Below are positions 25,007 through 33,602 of a stretch of 64,000 nt of DNA, piece after piece. The position numbers and the translations under genes were made by a program. This DNA is from Chryseobacterium sp. JV274 (GTDB taxonomy: Bacteria; Bacteroidota; Bacteroidia; Flavobacteriales; Weeksellaceae): assembly GCF_903969135.1 (NCBI RefSeq), contig NZ_LR824569.1, forward strand, positions 2,687,001 through 2,751,000. The letters run 5' to 3'. Position 1 is the stretch's first letter; the number at the start of each line of letters is the position of its first letter. The notes under the pieces are model-generated. The model made no database searches. It worked only from the letters and a program-made list of their open reading frames with translations, and was not told where the DNA came from.

Positions 25007-25511
25007 AAACACGAATGACACTAATTTATTTCACAAATAACACAAATTATAATATCCCATTAATCACTCTCTTAACTCCATTTTTAAATTGAAGCGTATT
25101 AAAGTTAATCAACATTCCAAGTTTACAATTACTTAAGCGAAAGTATGTAAGTATTTGTGCTAAATGAATATCTTGTAATGATTCTATAGATTTTATTTCC
25201 AGTACAATTTTTTTCTCAATCAAAAAGTCAAGCCTATAGCCCACATCCATTTTCACTTCATCATAAACTAATGGCATCGATTTTTGCCTTTCTACAAGAA
25301 TACCTTGTTTATTTAATTCATAAAACAAACATTCTTCATAAGCACTTTCTAAAAGTCCTAGACCCAATGTCTTATGAACTATATACCCTGCTTCGTAGAC
25401 AATTTTTGATATATCATTTTCTGAAATATCCATTTTGATTATTTTTTTTCATTTGATTAGGCATAAACCATTTGTGGAAATTCGTGCCAGATATTTGTGT
25501 CTTTTGTGTTT
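25007..25511. mobile_element. GxxExxY gene bounded by terminal inverted repeats (possible small mobile unit)
   Basis: AAACACGAATGACACTAAT (25007-25025) and the inverse of ATTTGTGTCTTTTGTGTTT (25493-25511) agree at 16 of 19 positions. Further inside, ATTTCACAAAT on the left matches ATTTCCACAAAT read inward from the right, so each end is about 35-45 bp. The unit contains only the GxxExxY gene, with no transposase. The repeat pattern resembles the solo CAC-GAT repeats at 657, 6624 and 10887. Mobility is inferred. Confidence 0.5.
25047..25433 (-). CDS. GxxExxY protein (PD-(D/E)XK nuclease-like)
   Basis: 128 residues. The name motif is G-L-L-E-S-A-Y in GLGLLESAYEECL, and the probable nuclease core is YRLDFLIEKKIVLEIKSIE: an acidic D, then E-x-K, as in PD-(D/E)XK folds (PDDEXK_3). 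The family occurs in many Bacteroidota, often in several copies per genome, and its function is not established. The gene fills the space between the inverted repeats and has no operon partner, which suits a cargo-like or selfish unit. Confidence 0.88.
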   Translation of the reverse strand: MDISENDISKIVYEAGYIVHKTLGLGLLESAYEECLFYELNKQGILVERQKSMPLVYDEVKMDVGYRLDFLIEKKIVLEIKSIESLQDIHLAQILTYFRLSNCKLGMLINFNTLQFKNGVKRVINGIL

Positions 25512-25520
25512 TATAGGAGG

Positions 25521-26063
25521 TTATTTCTTATCTTTCTTAGACTCCTGTGGTTCCTGGAAGAGTTTTTTAAGCTCTACAGATTCCAGAGGTTTCATTCTTC
25601 CGGAAAGAATTAATGAAAGTTCTTTTCTACGGAATGCTGCTGCAAATCTTTCTTTTTCTTCTTCTGTTTCAGGAACCATTTCCGGAATCGGAATCGGACG
25701 GTTGAATTCATCTACTGCAACGAAAGTATAAATACCAGCATTGGTATGAATTTTCTTCTGATTGATCGGGTCATCCAACCATACATCCACATATACTTCC
25801 ATGGAGGTAGAAAATGCCCTGGAAACTTTAGATTCCAATACCACTACTCCGCCTTCCGGAATCGGGTGATTGAAAGACACGTGGTTTACAGAAGCTGTTA
25901 CTACTCTTCTCTCGCAGTGTCTTGCCGCAGAAATAGACGCACAACGGTCCATTTTTGCCAAAAGTTCACCTCCAAAAAGATTTCTTAAAGAATTGGTTTC
26001 GTTCGGAAGAACGATATTGGTCATAATGGTCAGAGAGTCTGACGCTTTTTTTATTTTTGCCAT
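25521..26063 (-). CDS. Acyl-CoA thioesterase (hotdog fold)
   Basis: 180 residues. A single hotdog domain with NETNSLRNLFGGELLAKMDR, including the conserved N and GG, then SVNHVSFNHPIPEGGVVVLE, typical of the BFIT/YciA/ACOT group that hydrolyses acyl-CoA to free acid and CoA. The charged C-terminal tail (about 140-180) is extra. Chain-length preference is unknown. The start lies inside the end of the HU-CCDC81-like gene (13-bp overlap), so the two are co-transcribed. Its stop is 10 bp from the GxxExxY unit. Confidence 0.88.
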   Translation of the reverse strand: MAKIKKASDSLTIMTNIVLPNETNSLRNLFGGELLAKMDRCASISAARHCERRVVTASVNHVSFNHPIPEGGVVVLESKVSRAFSTSMEVYVDVWLDDPINQKKIHTNAGIYTFVAVDEFNRPIPIPEMVPETEEEKERFAAAFRRKELSLILSGRMKPLESVELKKLFQEPQESKKDKK

Positions 26064-26803
26064 CTAGTCTTAGTGTTGTTTGGAACGGCCGGAGCTGGTT
26101 TTACTCCTTTTCCGACAGGTTTTGCTAATGAATCTTTTTTCAAAGAATCTGAAACGGATGCTTTTGGGGTATGTACCATCACCTTAATGGTATCTTTTAC
26201 AATTCTGTGGGTAGAGGTTTGTACGGAAACCTTATTGAAAGACTTTTTACCAAAAAGAAGTTCCTGCTGGGTAAAAGCCAGATATAAAATCCCCAAAACC
26301 GGAATAATCAAAAGGAAAACCCAGAGAAGAGTTTTTCTGAATTTGAAATCCTTTTCGCGATTAACTGAAGGATTTACCTTTTCTCCGTTATTGATATCTG
26401 AAAATCTGATCTCTTCAAGTCCATAAAAGTCCGGACGTCCTGATTCTATTCTTTTTCCTTTGAAATGGGTATGTCCTTCTTCAATGAAAACTGTTCCAAG
26501 GTTTTGAATTTCAAGAACCTGTTCGGCCTGAAGTTTCTTCTTCCAAAAATCTGTCTGGATCTTCAGATCACTTCTTGAAGCCTCTAAGGACATCTGTTTC
26601 TGTCCTGCAATAAAAGCAGTAAGATCTTCAGCCTGTACTTCGTAGTCTATTGTAAATTCAATCTGACTGGCTGGAGGTAAGATACTCCCGTTTTCGGAAT
26701 TGATAATTGCCTTAGAATTTTTCAGTGAAAACACCCCAAAGCCTGGAACCGTGGCAGTTCCAAATTGTTTTAAGTATTCTAAAATGTATGCTGAAATATT
26801 CAT
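26051..26803 (-). CDS. HU-CCDC81-like membrane protein
   Basis: 250 residues. The N-terminal part (MNISAYILEYLKQFGTATVPGFGVF) and the following region to about 140 look like the bacterial HU-CCDC81 double domain, an HU-like fold found in Bacteroidota. A single membrane helix (about 155-178, LLWVFLLIIPVLGILYLAF) and a Lys/Pro-rich tail follow. In related proteins the tail carries a SPOR domain; none is visible here. It may bind DNA or an envelope ligand; function unknown. Overlaps the thioesterase gene by 13 bp. Confidence 0.75.
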   Translation of the reverse strand: MNISAYILEYLKQFGTATVPGFGVFSLKNSKAIINSENGSILPPASQIEFTIDYEVQAEDLTAFIAGQKQMSLEASRSDLKIQTDFWKKKLQAEQVLEIQNLGTVFIEEGHTHFKGKRIESGRPDFYGLEEIRFSDINNGEKVNPSVNREKDFKFRKTLLWVFLLIIPVLGILYLAFTQQELLFGKKSFNKVSVQTSTHRIVKDTIKVMVHTPKASVSDSLKKDSLAKPVGKGVKPAPAVPNNTKTRWQK

Positions 26804-26854
26804 TTGGCAGCAAATTTATAACTTTTTCATGACTTTTTAAGATATTTAACCTAT

Positions 26855-26882
26855 ATAAAAAAAGACTGCCGAGACAGTCTTT
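26855..26882 (-). terminator. Intrinsic terminator of the TPP-controlled TonB receptor gene
   Basis: On the minus strand AAAGACTG and CAGTCTTT form a perfect stem (26875-26882 with 26861-26868) around CCGAGA-type loop bases and continue into TTTTTT. It lies 125 bases after the receptor stop. Confidence 0.75.
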
Positions 26883-27006
26883 TGATTATTCTGTATCAAA
26901 ACTGAAATACAGGTATTTAAACTTCTTTTTTTAAGCTTAACAGTTATAATGAAACGGGTAAAAGGGCAGATTTACAAATTCACTTATTTACTTTCCGACC
27001 TTCTCA

Positions 27007-29142
27007 TTATTGAATCTTCCAGCTCACTCCAAACATGAAATTCGTTCCTGCCTGTGAAAAATAATACGGCTGTCCTTCGTACACGGATCCGTTGTTGACA
27101 TATTTTTTATTGAACAGGTTATTCACCAACAGTTTTAATGCAATTTCATTATTAGCAATTTTAAACTGATACTGAGCGTTGAAATCTGTCAGGAAATAAT
27201 CTTTAAGCTGCAGATTTGCATCTTCCGTATTGTCCAGATATTGTTTCCCGACATACTGATTCATTAAAGCAAACTGAAAATTCTTTGTAGGGTTGAATTT
27301 CAGACCTACATTGGCAATTACATTTGGAGAGAATGAAATCTGTGTATTTCCAAGACTTTTAGGAACATCTCCATTTTGAATATTAAAATCCTGGTTTCTG
27401 CTCTGGCTTAGCGTCACATTTCCGGAAACTTCCCATTGCTTGGATAGCTTTGCCAGGGCACCTACCTCAATACCTCTTCTGTAGCTTTTCCCGGAATTGG
27501 TTCTGATGAATGCTCCTACATTATTAAGTACACCATTTAATACCAATTGATTCACATAGTACATATAATAGAGATTCGCTGTAAAGGATACAATCCCGAA
27601 CTGTTTTTCAAAACCAGCTTCAATGTCATGAAGTTTTTCAGGTTTAACATCGTTATTCGCCATCAAGTCATCTCTGTTCGGTTCACGGTGTGCATGAGCG
27701 TATGACAGGAATACTTTACCACCTTCAATTCTGTAATTTACGCCGGCTTTTGGATTAAAAAACAGCCAGTTCTTACTTAAATCTGCACCTTCACCATCAC
27801 CAGCCATCAGGACTTTAGTATTATAATTGATTTTTCTAAGCTGTAAATCACCAAAAAATTCAAAATTATCTACTCTGAACAAGGCTTTTGCAAAACCGGA
27901 TACTTCATTCTTTATCGAGCGGCTTCTGTAATACTCGCTTTCATCAATCTGAGGAAAAAATACTCCAGTAACATTTCCGTAGTGTCTTCCGTAATACTGA
28001 TTGGCAACAACACCAACATTCAGATCTAAGTTTTCAAACTTTCCGTAAAGCGTTGAAACAACTCCATAAAAATCATTATTCAGCCATTTTTTCCTGATAA
28101 AGTCTGAATATTTTATAGTTTGCCCTACTTCAGTCAAATCAGGTAAATTGTATCTGGAAAAAGGATCTCCCTGCTTGTAGTTCTCGTAATATCCTTTTCC
28201 TTTGGTATAGTGAAAAGTAGTTTCAAGATTCCATCGGTCACTGAATTTTTGTTCCCAAAGCAACTGATAGTGGTTCTGTCTGTAATTGTCTGTTTCGTTG
28301 TCATAGAAACTTACAATATTCTCCCAATTGACATCATAAATAGCACCTGAAACATTGAATTTAGGATCGGTTTCCCATGTCTTACGGTCAATCCCGTTCC
28401 ATGCCTGGTAGGTTTTCTCTCTTCCGCCGAAAGCCATTAAACGCAGCTTTGTGTTTCCTTCTTCAAATAAAGCAGTGAAATTATAAGAATGTAAGTTTGA
28501 TGAAGCTCTGTCAATATATCCGTCAGAGTGAATATGCGTATATCTTCCCATTATGGAAAGACGGTTTTTCCAGAACTTACCGGAACCTACTTCAGCCGAA
28601 TATTTATAGGTATTGAATGAGCCGTAGCTGTCATCTGTTTTAAAATAAAATTTTTCTTCAGGATCTTTAGAAATCACATTGATACTTGCGCCAAAAGCAG
28701 AAACACCATTATTGGAAGTTCCCACCCCTCTTTGAATAACAATCTGAGACGCAGAACTTGTTAAATCCGGAACATTCACAAAAAAAGTCCCCTGGCTTTC
28801 AGAATCGTTGTACGGAACACCATTCATCATTACATTAATGCCGCTTCCTGAAACTCCACGAATTCTAAAACCGGTATATCCTACTCCATTTCCTGCATCT
28901 GAGGTAGAAATAATGGAGGTTTGATTTTTTAAAAGAATAGGAAGATCCTGTCCTAAATTTTTACCGTCTAAATCTTTCTGTACGTTGATGATTTCCTTTG
29001 CTACCGGCAGCCTTTTGGTAAAGTTGACGGCTTCAATTTCTCTGATTTTCAGAGAATCCTTATTCTGAGCCTGGATAAAGGCTACGGAGCCTACGCTAAG
29101 CCCTAAAAAAAATAATCCTTTCATTCTATAAATCTTTGACAT
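27007..29142 (-). CDS. TonB-dependent receptor, probable outer-membrane thiamine transporter
   Basis: 711 residues. Signal peptide (MKGLFFLGLSVGSVAFIQAQ if translation begins at the second ATG, 29124). Plug domain (about 45-150) with TGFRIRGVSGSGINVMMNGV and IVIQRGVGTSNNGVSAFGAS, then a 22-strand-type barrel ending in an aromatic beta-signal (NFMFGVSWKIQ). There is no carboxypeptidase-like N-terminal extension and no SusD partner, so it is not a SusCD pair. The TPP riboswitch immediately upstream is the evidence for substrate: thiamine or a precursor, energised by TonB. Monocistronic, with its own terminator. Confidence 0.9.
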   Translation of the reverse strand: MSKIYRMKGLFFLGLSVGSVAFIQAQNKDSLKIREIEAVNFTKRLPVAKEIINVQKDLDGKNLGQDLPILLKNQTSIISTSDAGNGVGYTGFRIRGVSGSGINVMMNGVPYNDSESQGTFFVNVPDLTSSASQIVIQRGVGTSNNGVSAFGASINVISKDPEEKFYFKTDDSYGSFNTYKYSAEVGSGKFWKNRLSIMGRYTHIHSDGYIDRASSNLHSYNFTALFEEGNTKLRLMAFGGREKTYQAWNGIDRKTWETDPKFNVSGAIYDVNWENIVSFYDNETDNYRQNHYQLLWEQKFSDRWNLETTFHYTKGKGYYENYKQGDPFSRYNLPDLTEVGQTIKYSDFIRKKWLNNDFYGVVSTLYGKFENLDLNVGVVANQYYGRHYGNVTGVFFPQIDESEYYRSRSIKNEVSGFAKALFRVDNFEFFGDLQLRKINYNTKVLMAGDGEGADLSKNWLFFNPKAGVNYRIEGGKVFLSYAHAHREPNRDDLMANNDVKPEKLHDIEAGFEKQFGIVSFTANLYYMYYVNQLVLNGVLNNVGAFIRTNSGKSYRRGIEVGALAKLSKQWEVSGNVTLSQSRNQDFNIQNGDVPKSLGNTQISFSPNVIANVGLKFNPTKNFQFALMNQYVGKQYLDNTEDANLQLKDYFLTDFNAQYQFKIANNEIALKLLVNNLFNKKYVNNGSVYEGQPYYFSQAGTNFMFGVSWKIQ

Positions 29143-29194
29143 TTAATGAATAAAAGGGGATCGATAAGATATTATACAATAAGCGCCTGATGAA

Positions 29195-29268
29195 GACGCA
29201 TCCCTAAACAGCATTACCTGTTCCAGGTTCATTGGGTATAATCTCAGCCTGTTAAAGCACCCCTTTAT
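29195..29268 (-). ncRNA. TPP riboswitch (thi-box) of the TonB receptor gene
   Basis: The minus strand shows the thi-box pieces in order: GGGGTGC (29257-29263), GGCTGAGA, ACCC, GAACCTG (29224-29230), CAGGTAATGCTG and TAGGGA (29201-29206 region). All conserved THI-element blocks are present. It lies about 55 nt upstream of the ATG. A CCCCTTTTATT just before the start (29149-29159) could pair with the aptamer's 5' arm AATAAAGGGG, a possible expression platform. Confidence 0.93.
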
Positions 29269-29393
29269 TTCAGCCGCAAAATTACAAAAAATATATGAGA
29301 TAAAAGAGAATGTAAAATCCGGGTTACGGGTTGCGGGATATTGGGTTATGAGATAATAAAAACATCACGGAAAATAGGAGTTATTGAATGAAC

Positions 29394-29441
29394 CATTCAT
29401 CATTCATCATTCATCATTCATAATTTATAATTTATAATTTT
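29394..29441. repeat. Two adjoining heptamer tandem arrays (CATTCAT, AATTTAT)
   Basis: Four perfect copies of CATTCAT (29394-29421) run straight into two full and one partial copy of AATTTAT (29422-29441), ending at the stop of the WG-repeat gene. Like the array at 6788-6821, the period is seven. Confidence 0.85.
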
Positions 29442-30212
29442 CTAATAGGTTTTATTGTCCGCATCAACATAATAGTAGCTTTTTCCGTCTTTCGTGACTT
29501 CAAACATCTTCCCCAGTTTCCAGCTAAAGTTTCTTTTAATATTGGCATATTCAAAAGGAATGATGATCTTATTGTTAACGTCAATCACTCCAAATTTATC
29601 ATTATTGGAAGCAACAATCATGGGATTAGCCACATCATCACCTTCCATAATGTACAGATACTGATATTGAGGATAGATCTGAAACTGCCTGTAATCTGCA
29701 GCATTCACAAATTTTGATTTTTCAATAATGCCGTAAAAACCATTCAGAGTATAAGCCTGAAATAGCTGCTGTTTATATTCTTCAAATATACATTTTCCAA
29801 AATCGGCTTCTTTGAACTGGTATACTCTCTTCCCAGACTGATCTACCCGGTAAGAAATCATATCTTTTTCTACTGTAGCATATTCTTTTGTTCCGAATTT
29901 TCTAACTTTTTCATTAGGAGAATTCAGAAGGTTGCAGTCTTCGTAAAAAAATACGGCAATATGATATTCCGGCTGAATAATAAATTTCCCTTTCTGGTTA
30001 ACATACCCAAAATGATCACCTTTCTTCTTAGGAATCAAAACCGGAAGATCTTTATTGATTATTACTAAATCAGGATTAGGCTTTTTAGCTGCAGACCCTT
30101 TCTTAACCGCTGTTTTCACGCCTTGCTTCACCGTTATTTTCTTCACAGATTTAGTCTGTGAAAAAACGAAAACCGAAGTAAAAATGCATAAAACATTTAG
30201 GATATTTTTCAT
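29442..30212 (-). CDS. Exported WG-repeat protein
   Basis: About 256 residues from the ATG at 30212 (MKNILNVLCIFTSVFVFSQ), which gives a clean signal peptide; an ATG 9 bases upstream is possible. WG-type beta repeats are visible: FGYVNQKGKFIIQPEYHIAV and, near the end, FGVIDVNNKIIIPFEYANIK, with weaker copies between. A basic Lys/Thr-rich linker follows the signal. WG proteins are common in this phylum; function is unknown, and secretion or surface exposure is expected. Confidence 0.85.
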   Translation of the reverse strand: MKNILNVLCIFTSVFVFSQTKSVKKITVKQGVKTAVKKGSAAKKPNPDLVIINKDLPVLIPKKKGDHFGYVNQKGKFIIQPEYHIAVFFYEDCNLLNSPNEKVRKFGTKEYATVEKDMISYRVDQSGKRVYQFKEADFGKCIFEEYKQQLFQAYTLNGFYGIIEKSKFVNAADYRQFQIYPQYQYLYIMEGDDVANPMIVASNNDKFGVIDVNNKIIIPFEYANIKRNFSWKLGKMFEVTKDGKSYYYVDADNKTY

Positions 30213-30315
30213 ATTCACCATATGTCTACAAAAATATGACCAAAAATAGATATTATAAAATTCATATTTATAAAGAATCTAAATAATTTCGTTTCTATAA
30301 AATATTAAAAATTCG

Positions 30316-30323
30316 TAATTTTG
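30316..30323 (+). promoter_or_regulatory. -7 promoter element of acnB
   Basis: TAATTTTG matches TAnnTTTG. It predicts a leader of about 170 nt before acnB, which contains a short upstream frame overlapping the acnB start. Confidence 0.5.
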
Positions 30324-30410
30324 GGAACATTTTGAATTGTTTGATAATTTTAAAAAACTTTTAAGAAAGTGTAGATTATGCTGACTTTATTCGGTTAATG
30401 TTGCATCAAA

Positions 30411-30503
30411 ATGCGAGAACTCAAAATGTCATTAACTGTATTTGTACAGACCGGTAAAGAAGAAGCAGGCCTACCTTTAATGTTGAAAGACCTTCTATTA
30501 TGA
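30411..30503 (+). CDS. Upstream small ORF overlapping the acnB start (tentative)
   Basis: A 30-codon frame, MRELKMSLTVFVQTGKEEAG then LPLMLKDLLL, stops in a TGA that overlaps the acnB ATG (ATGA). ATG 30426 would give 25 residues. It may couple ribosome delivery to acnB or be a regulatory leader peptide. Coding status is unproven: it is short and could arise by chance. Confidence 0.3.
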   Translation: MRELKMSLTVFVQTGKEEAGLPLMLKDLLL

Positions 30504-33283
30504 ATATTTATAAGGATTACATCAAAGAGATTGAAGAAAGAAAAACCCAAGGGCTTCATCCAAAGCCTATTGATGGTGCTGAATTACTAAGCGAAATCAT
30601 TACACAGATTAAAGATTCAGGTAATGCTGACCGATCGGATTCTCTTAAATTTTTCATTTACAACACGCTACCCGGAACGACAAGTGCGGCGGGAGTGAAA
30701 GCTAAATTTTTAAAAGAAATTATTCTGGGTGAATCCATAGTAGAAGAAATTTCCCCGGCATTTGCCTTTGAATTATTATCTCATATGAAAGGCGGACCTT
30801 CTATTGAAGTGCTGCTGGACCTTGCTTTAGGTAACGATCCGGCTATCGCTAAAGAAGCTGCAGCTGTTCTTAAAACACAGGTTTTCCTTTATGAAGCAGA
30901 CACAACCCGTCTGAAGGAAGCATTCAACAGCGGTAACGAAATCGCAAAAGAAATTCTTGAAAGCTATGCAAAAGCTGAATTCTTTACGAAACTGCCAGAA
31001 GTTGCTGAAGAAATCAAAATAGTAACATTTATTGCCGGTGAAGGAGATATCTCTACGGATTTACTTTCTCCGGGTAACCAGGCCCACTCAAGATCAGACC
31101 GTGAACTTCATGGTAAATGTATGATCACTCCTGAGGCTCAGGAAGAAATTAAAGCTTTACAGGCACAGCATCCTGATGCAAGCGTTATGCTTATCGCTGA
31201 AAAAGGAACAATGGGTGTAGGTTCATCAAGAATGTCTGGAGTGAATAACGTTGCTCTTTGGACAGGTAAACAAGCCAGCCCATATGTACCATTCGTAAAC
31301 ATTGCTCCAATTGTAGGAGGAACAAACGGTATTTCTCCGATCTTCCTTACAACAGTAGACGTTACCGGAGGTATTGGTGTTGACCTTAAAAACTGGGTAA
31401 AGAAAGTTGATGAAAACGGAAACCCAATTCGTAACGAAAATGGCGACATCGTTCTTGAAGAAGCTTATTCAGTAGCAACAGGAACTGTTTTAACGATTAA
31501 TACAAAAGAAAAGAAATTATATAACGGCGATAAAGAACTTATCGACCTTACTAAATCTTTCACTCCGCAAAAAATGGAATTCATCAAAGCGGGTGGATCT
31601 TACGCTATCGTATTTGGTAAAAAACTACAGACATTTGCAGCTCAGCTTTTAGGAATTGAAGCACCTGCTGTTTTTGCTCCATCAAAAGAAATTTCTCACG
31701 AAGGGCAAGGACTTACGGCTGTAGAGAAAATATTCAACAGAAATGCTGTTGGAACTACTCCAGGAAAAGTGTTACACGCTGGTTCAGATGTTCGTGTAGA
31801 AGTGAATATCGTTGGATCTCAGGATACAACAGGTCTTATGACTTCTCAGGAACTTGAATCTATGGCTGCAACAGTGATTTCCCCAATCGTTGATGGTGCA
31901 TACCAGTCAGGATGTCATACGGCTTCTGTTTGGGATAAAAAAGCTCAGGCTAATATTCCGAAACTGATGAAATTCATGAATGAGTTCGGTCTTATTACAG
32001 CCCGCGACCCGAAAGGTGAATATCATGCAATGACTGACGTAATCCACAAGGTTCTTAACGACATCACTGTAGATGAGTGGGCCATCATCATTGGTGGTGA
32101 CTCTCACACAAGAATGTCTAAAGGGGTGGCTTTCGGAGCTGACTCAGGAACAGTTGCTCTTGCATTAGCTACAGGTGAAGCATCTATGCCAATCCCTGAA
32201 TCTGTGAAAGTAACGTTCAAAGGAAACATGAAAGAACACATGGATTTCCGTGATGTAGTTCATGCAACACAGGCTCAGATGTTGAAGCAGTTTGGAGGAG
32301 AAAACGTATTCCAGGGTAGAATCATTGAGGTTCATATTGGTACACTTCCTGCTGACCAGGCATTTACCTTTACAGACTGGACTGCTGAGATGAAGGCAAA
32401 AGCTTCTATCAACATTTCTGAAGATAATACTTTGATTGAATCACTGGAAATTGCAAAAGGCAGAATCCAGATCATGATTAATAAAGGTATGGATAACCAT
32501 AATAAAGTTCTTCAGGGACTAATTGACAAAGCAAACAAGAGAATTGCAGAGATCAGATCAGGAGAAAAACCTGCTTTGACTCCGGATGCAAATGCTAAAT
32601 ATTATGCTGAAGTAGTTGTAGATCTTGATGTAATTGTAGAACCTATGATTGCTGACCCAGATGTAAATAACGACGATGTATCTAAGAGATATACTCACGA
32701 TACCATCAGAGACCTTTCTTATTATGGAGGTGAGAAAAAAGTAGACCTTGGTTTCGTAGGATCTTGTATGGTTCACAAAGGTGACCTTAAGATTGTTTCT
32801 CAAATGCTTAGAAACATTGAAAAACAACAAGGAAAGGTAGAGTTTAATGCTCCTCTTGTAGTAGCAGCACCTACTTACAACATCATTGATGAATTAAAGG
32901 CAGAAGGAGACTGGGAATTACTGGAAAAATATTCAGCTTTTGAATTTGATGATAATGCTCCAAAAGGAGAAGCTCGTGTTGAATATAAAAACGTAATGTA
33001 CCTTGAGCGTCCCGGATGTAACCTTTGTATGGGTAACCAGGAAAAAGCAGCTAAAGGAGATACAGTATTAGCAACTTCTACACGTCTTTTCCAGGGAAGA
33101 GTAGTTGAAGATTCTGAACGTAAAAAAGGTGAATCTTTACTTGCTTCAACTCCGGTTGTAGTTCTTTCTGCGATCATTGGAAGAATTCCTAATATTGATG
33201 AATACAAAGCTGCCGTTGAGGGTATTGACCTTACCACTTTTGTACCTTCTATTAAAGAATTAACAAGTACAAGCGCTCACTAA
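30500..33283 (+). CDS. acnB: Aconitate hydratase B (bifunctional AcnB)
   Basis: TCA-cycle iron-sulfur enzyme converting citrate to isocitrate; AcnB also handles 2-methyl-cis-aconitate. 927 residues. It starts with the AcnB-specific HEAT-like domain (about 1-160), then the swivel domain (GNQAHSRSDRELHGKCM) and the catalytic core. Cluster ligands are C756 (GFVGSCMVHKGD) and C840/C843 (RPGCNLCMGNQ). The acnA gene follows after a terminator. The start overlaps a small upstream ORF. Confidence 0.96.
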   Translation: MNIYKDYIKEIEERKTQGLHPKPIDGAELLSEIITQIKDSGNADRSDSLKFFIYNTLPGTTSAAGVKAKFLKEIILGESIVEEISPAFAFELLSHMKGGPSIEVLLDLALGNDPAIAKEAAAVLKTQVFLYEADTTRLKEAFNSGNEIAKEILESYAKAEFFTKLPEVAEEIKIVTFIAGEGDISTDLLSPGNQAHSRSDRELHGKCMITPEAQEEIKALQAQHPDASVMLIAEKGTMGVGSSRMSGVNNVALWTGKQASPYVPFVNIAPIVGGTNGISPIFLTTVDVTGGIGVDLKNWVKKVDENGNPIRNENGDIVLEEAYSVATGTVLTINTKEKKLYNGDKELIDLTKSFTPQKMEFIKAGGSYAIVFGKKLQTFAAQLLGIEAPAVFAPSKEISHEGQGLTAVEKIFNRNAVGTTPGKVLHAGSDVRVEVNIVGSQDTTGLMTSQELESMAATVISPIVDGAYQSGCHTASVWDKKAQANIPKLMKFMNEFGLITARDPKGEYHAMTDVIHKVLNDITVDEWAIIIGGDSHTRMSKGVAFGADSGTVALALATGEASMPIPESVKVTFKGNMKEHMDFRDVVHATQAQMLKQFGGENVFQGRIIEVHIGTLPADQAFTFTDWTAEMKAKASINISEDNTLIESLEIAKGRIQIMINKGMDNHNKVLQGLIDKANKRIAEIRSGEKPALTPDANAKYYAEVVVDLDVIVEPMIADPDVNNDDVSKRYTHDTIRDLSYYGGEKKVDLGFVGSCMVHKGDLKIVSQMLRNIEKQQGKVEFNAPLVVAAPTYNIIDELKAEGDWELLEKYSAFEFDDNAPKGEARVEYKNVMYLERPGCNLCMGNQEKAAKGDTVLATSTRLFQGRVVEDSERKKGESLLASTPVVVLSAIIGRIPNIDEYKAAVEGIDLTTFVPSIKELTSTSAH

Positions 33284-33327
33284 GAGATTTACACATACGT
33301 CGTAAGACTATTGAAAATTATATAATT

Positions 33328-33370
33328 GGAAGATTTTAGTCCTTTGGGATTTAAAATCTTCCTATTTTTT
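33328..33370 (+). terminator. Intrinsic terminator of acnB
   Basis: GGAAGATTTTA (33328-33338) and TAAAATCTTCC (33352-33362) form a perfect 11-bp stem, followed by TATTTTTTGTTT. Confidence 0.8.
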
Positions 33371-33602
33371 GTTTAGAACGTTTCTATTTTAAGATAGTTA
33401 CGTTTTTTTTTCGATAAAATCCGGAAAATAGATTCTATTTTTTCTTAAATTGAAAGTTATAAAATCTATTGATTTTGGAATCAAAAACAACCCTGTTTAT
33501 GGATTATAGGAACGTTTTTTGATATATAAAAAAGTGATTTTTCTTTTTCAGACAGTAGAAAAGGAAGCATTAAACGGAAAAAGAACAAAACTAAAATACG
33601 AT
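33371..33602 (+). other. AT-rich leader region upstream of acnA
   Basis: No gene is evident. GAACGTTTCTATTTTAAG (about 33377) and GGAACGTTTTTTGATA (about 33509) repeat the word GAACGTTT about 130 bp apart. A frame open from 33519 reads into acnA but has no start signal better than the family start at 33603. No convincing TAnnTTTG box was found, so the promoter is unassigned. Confidence 0.4.
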
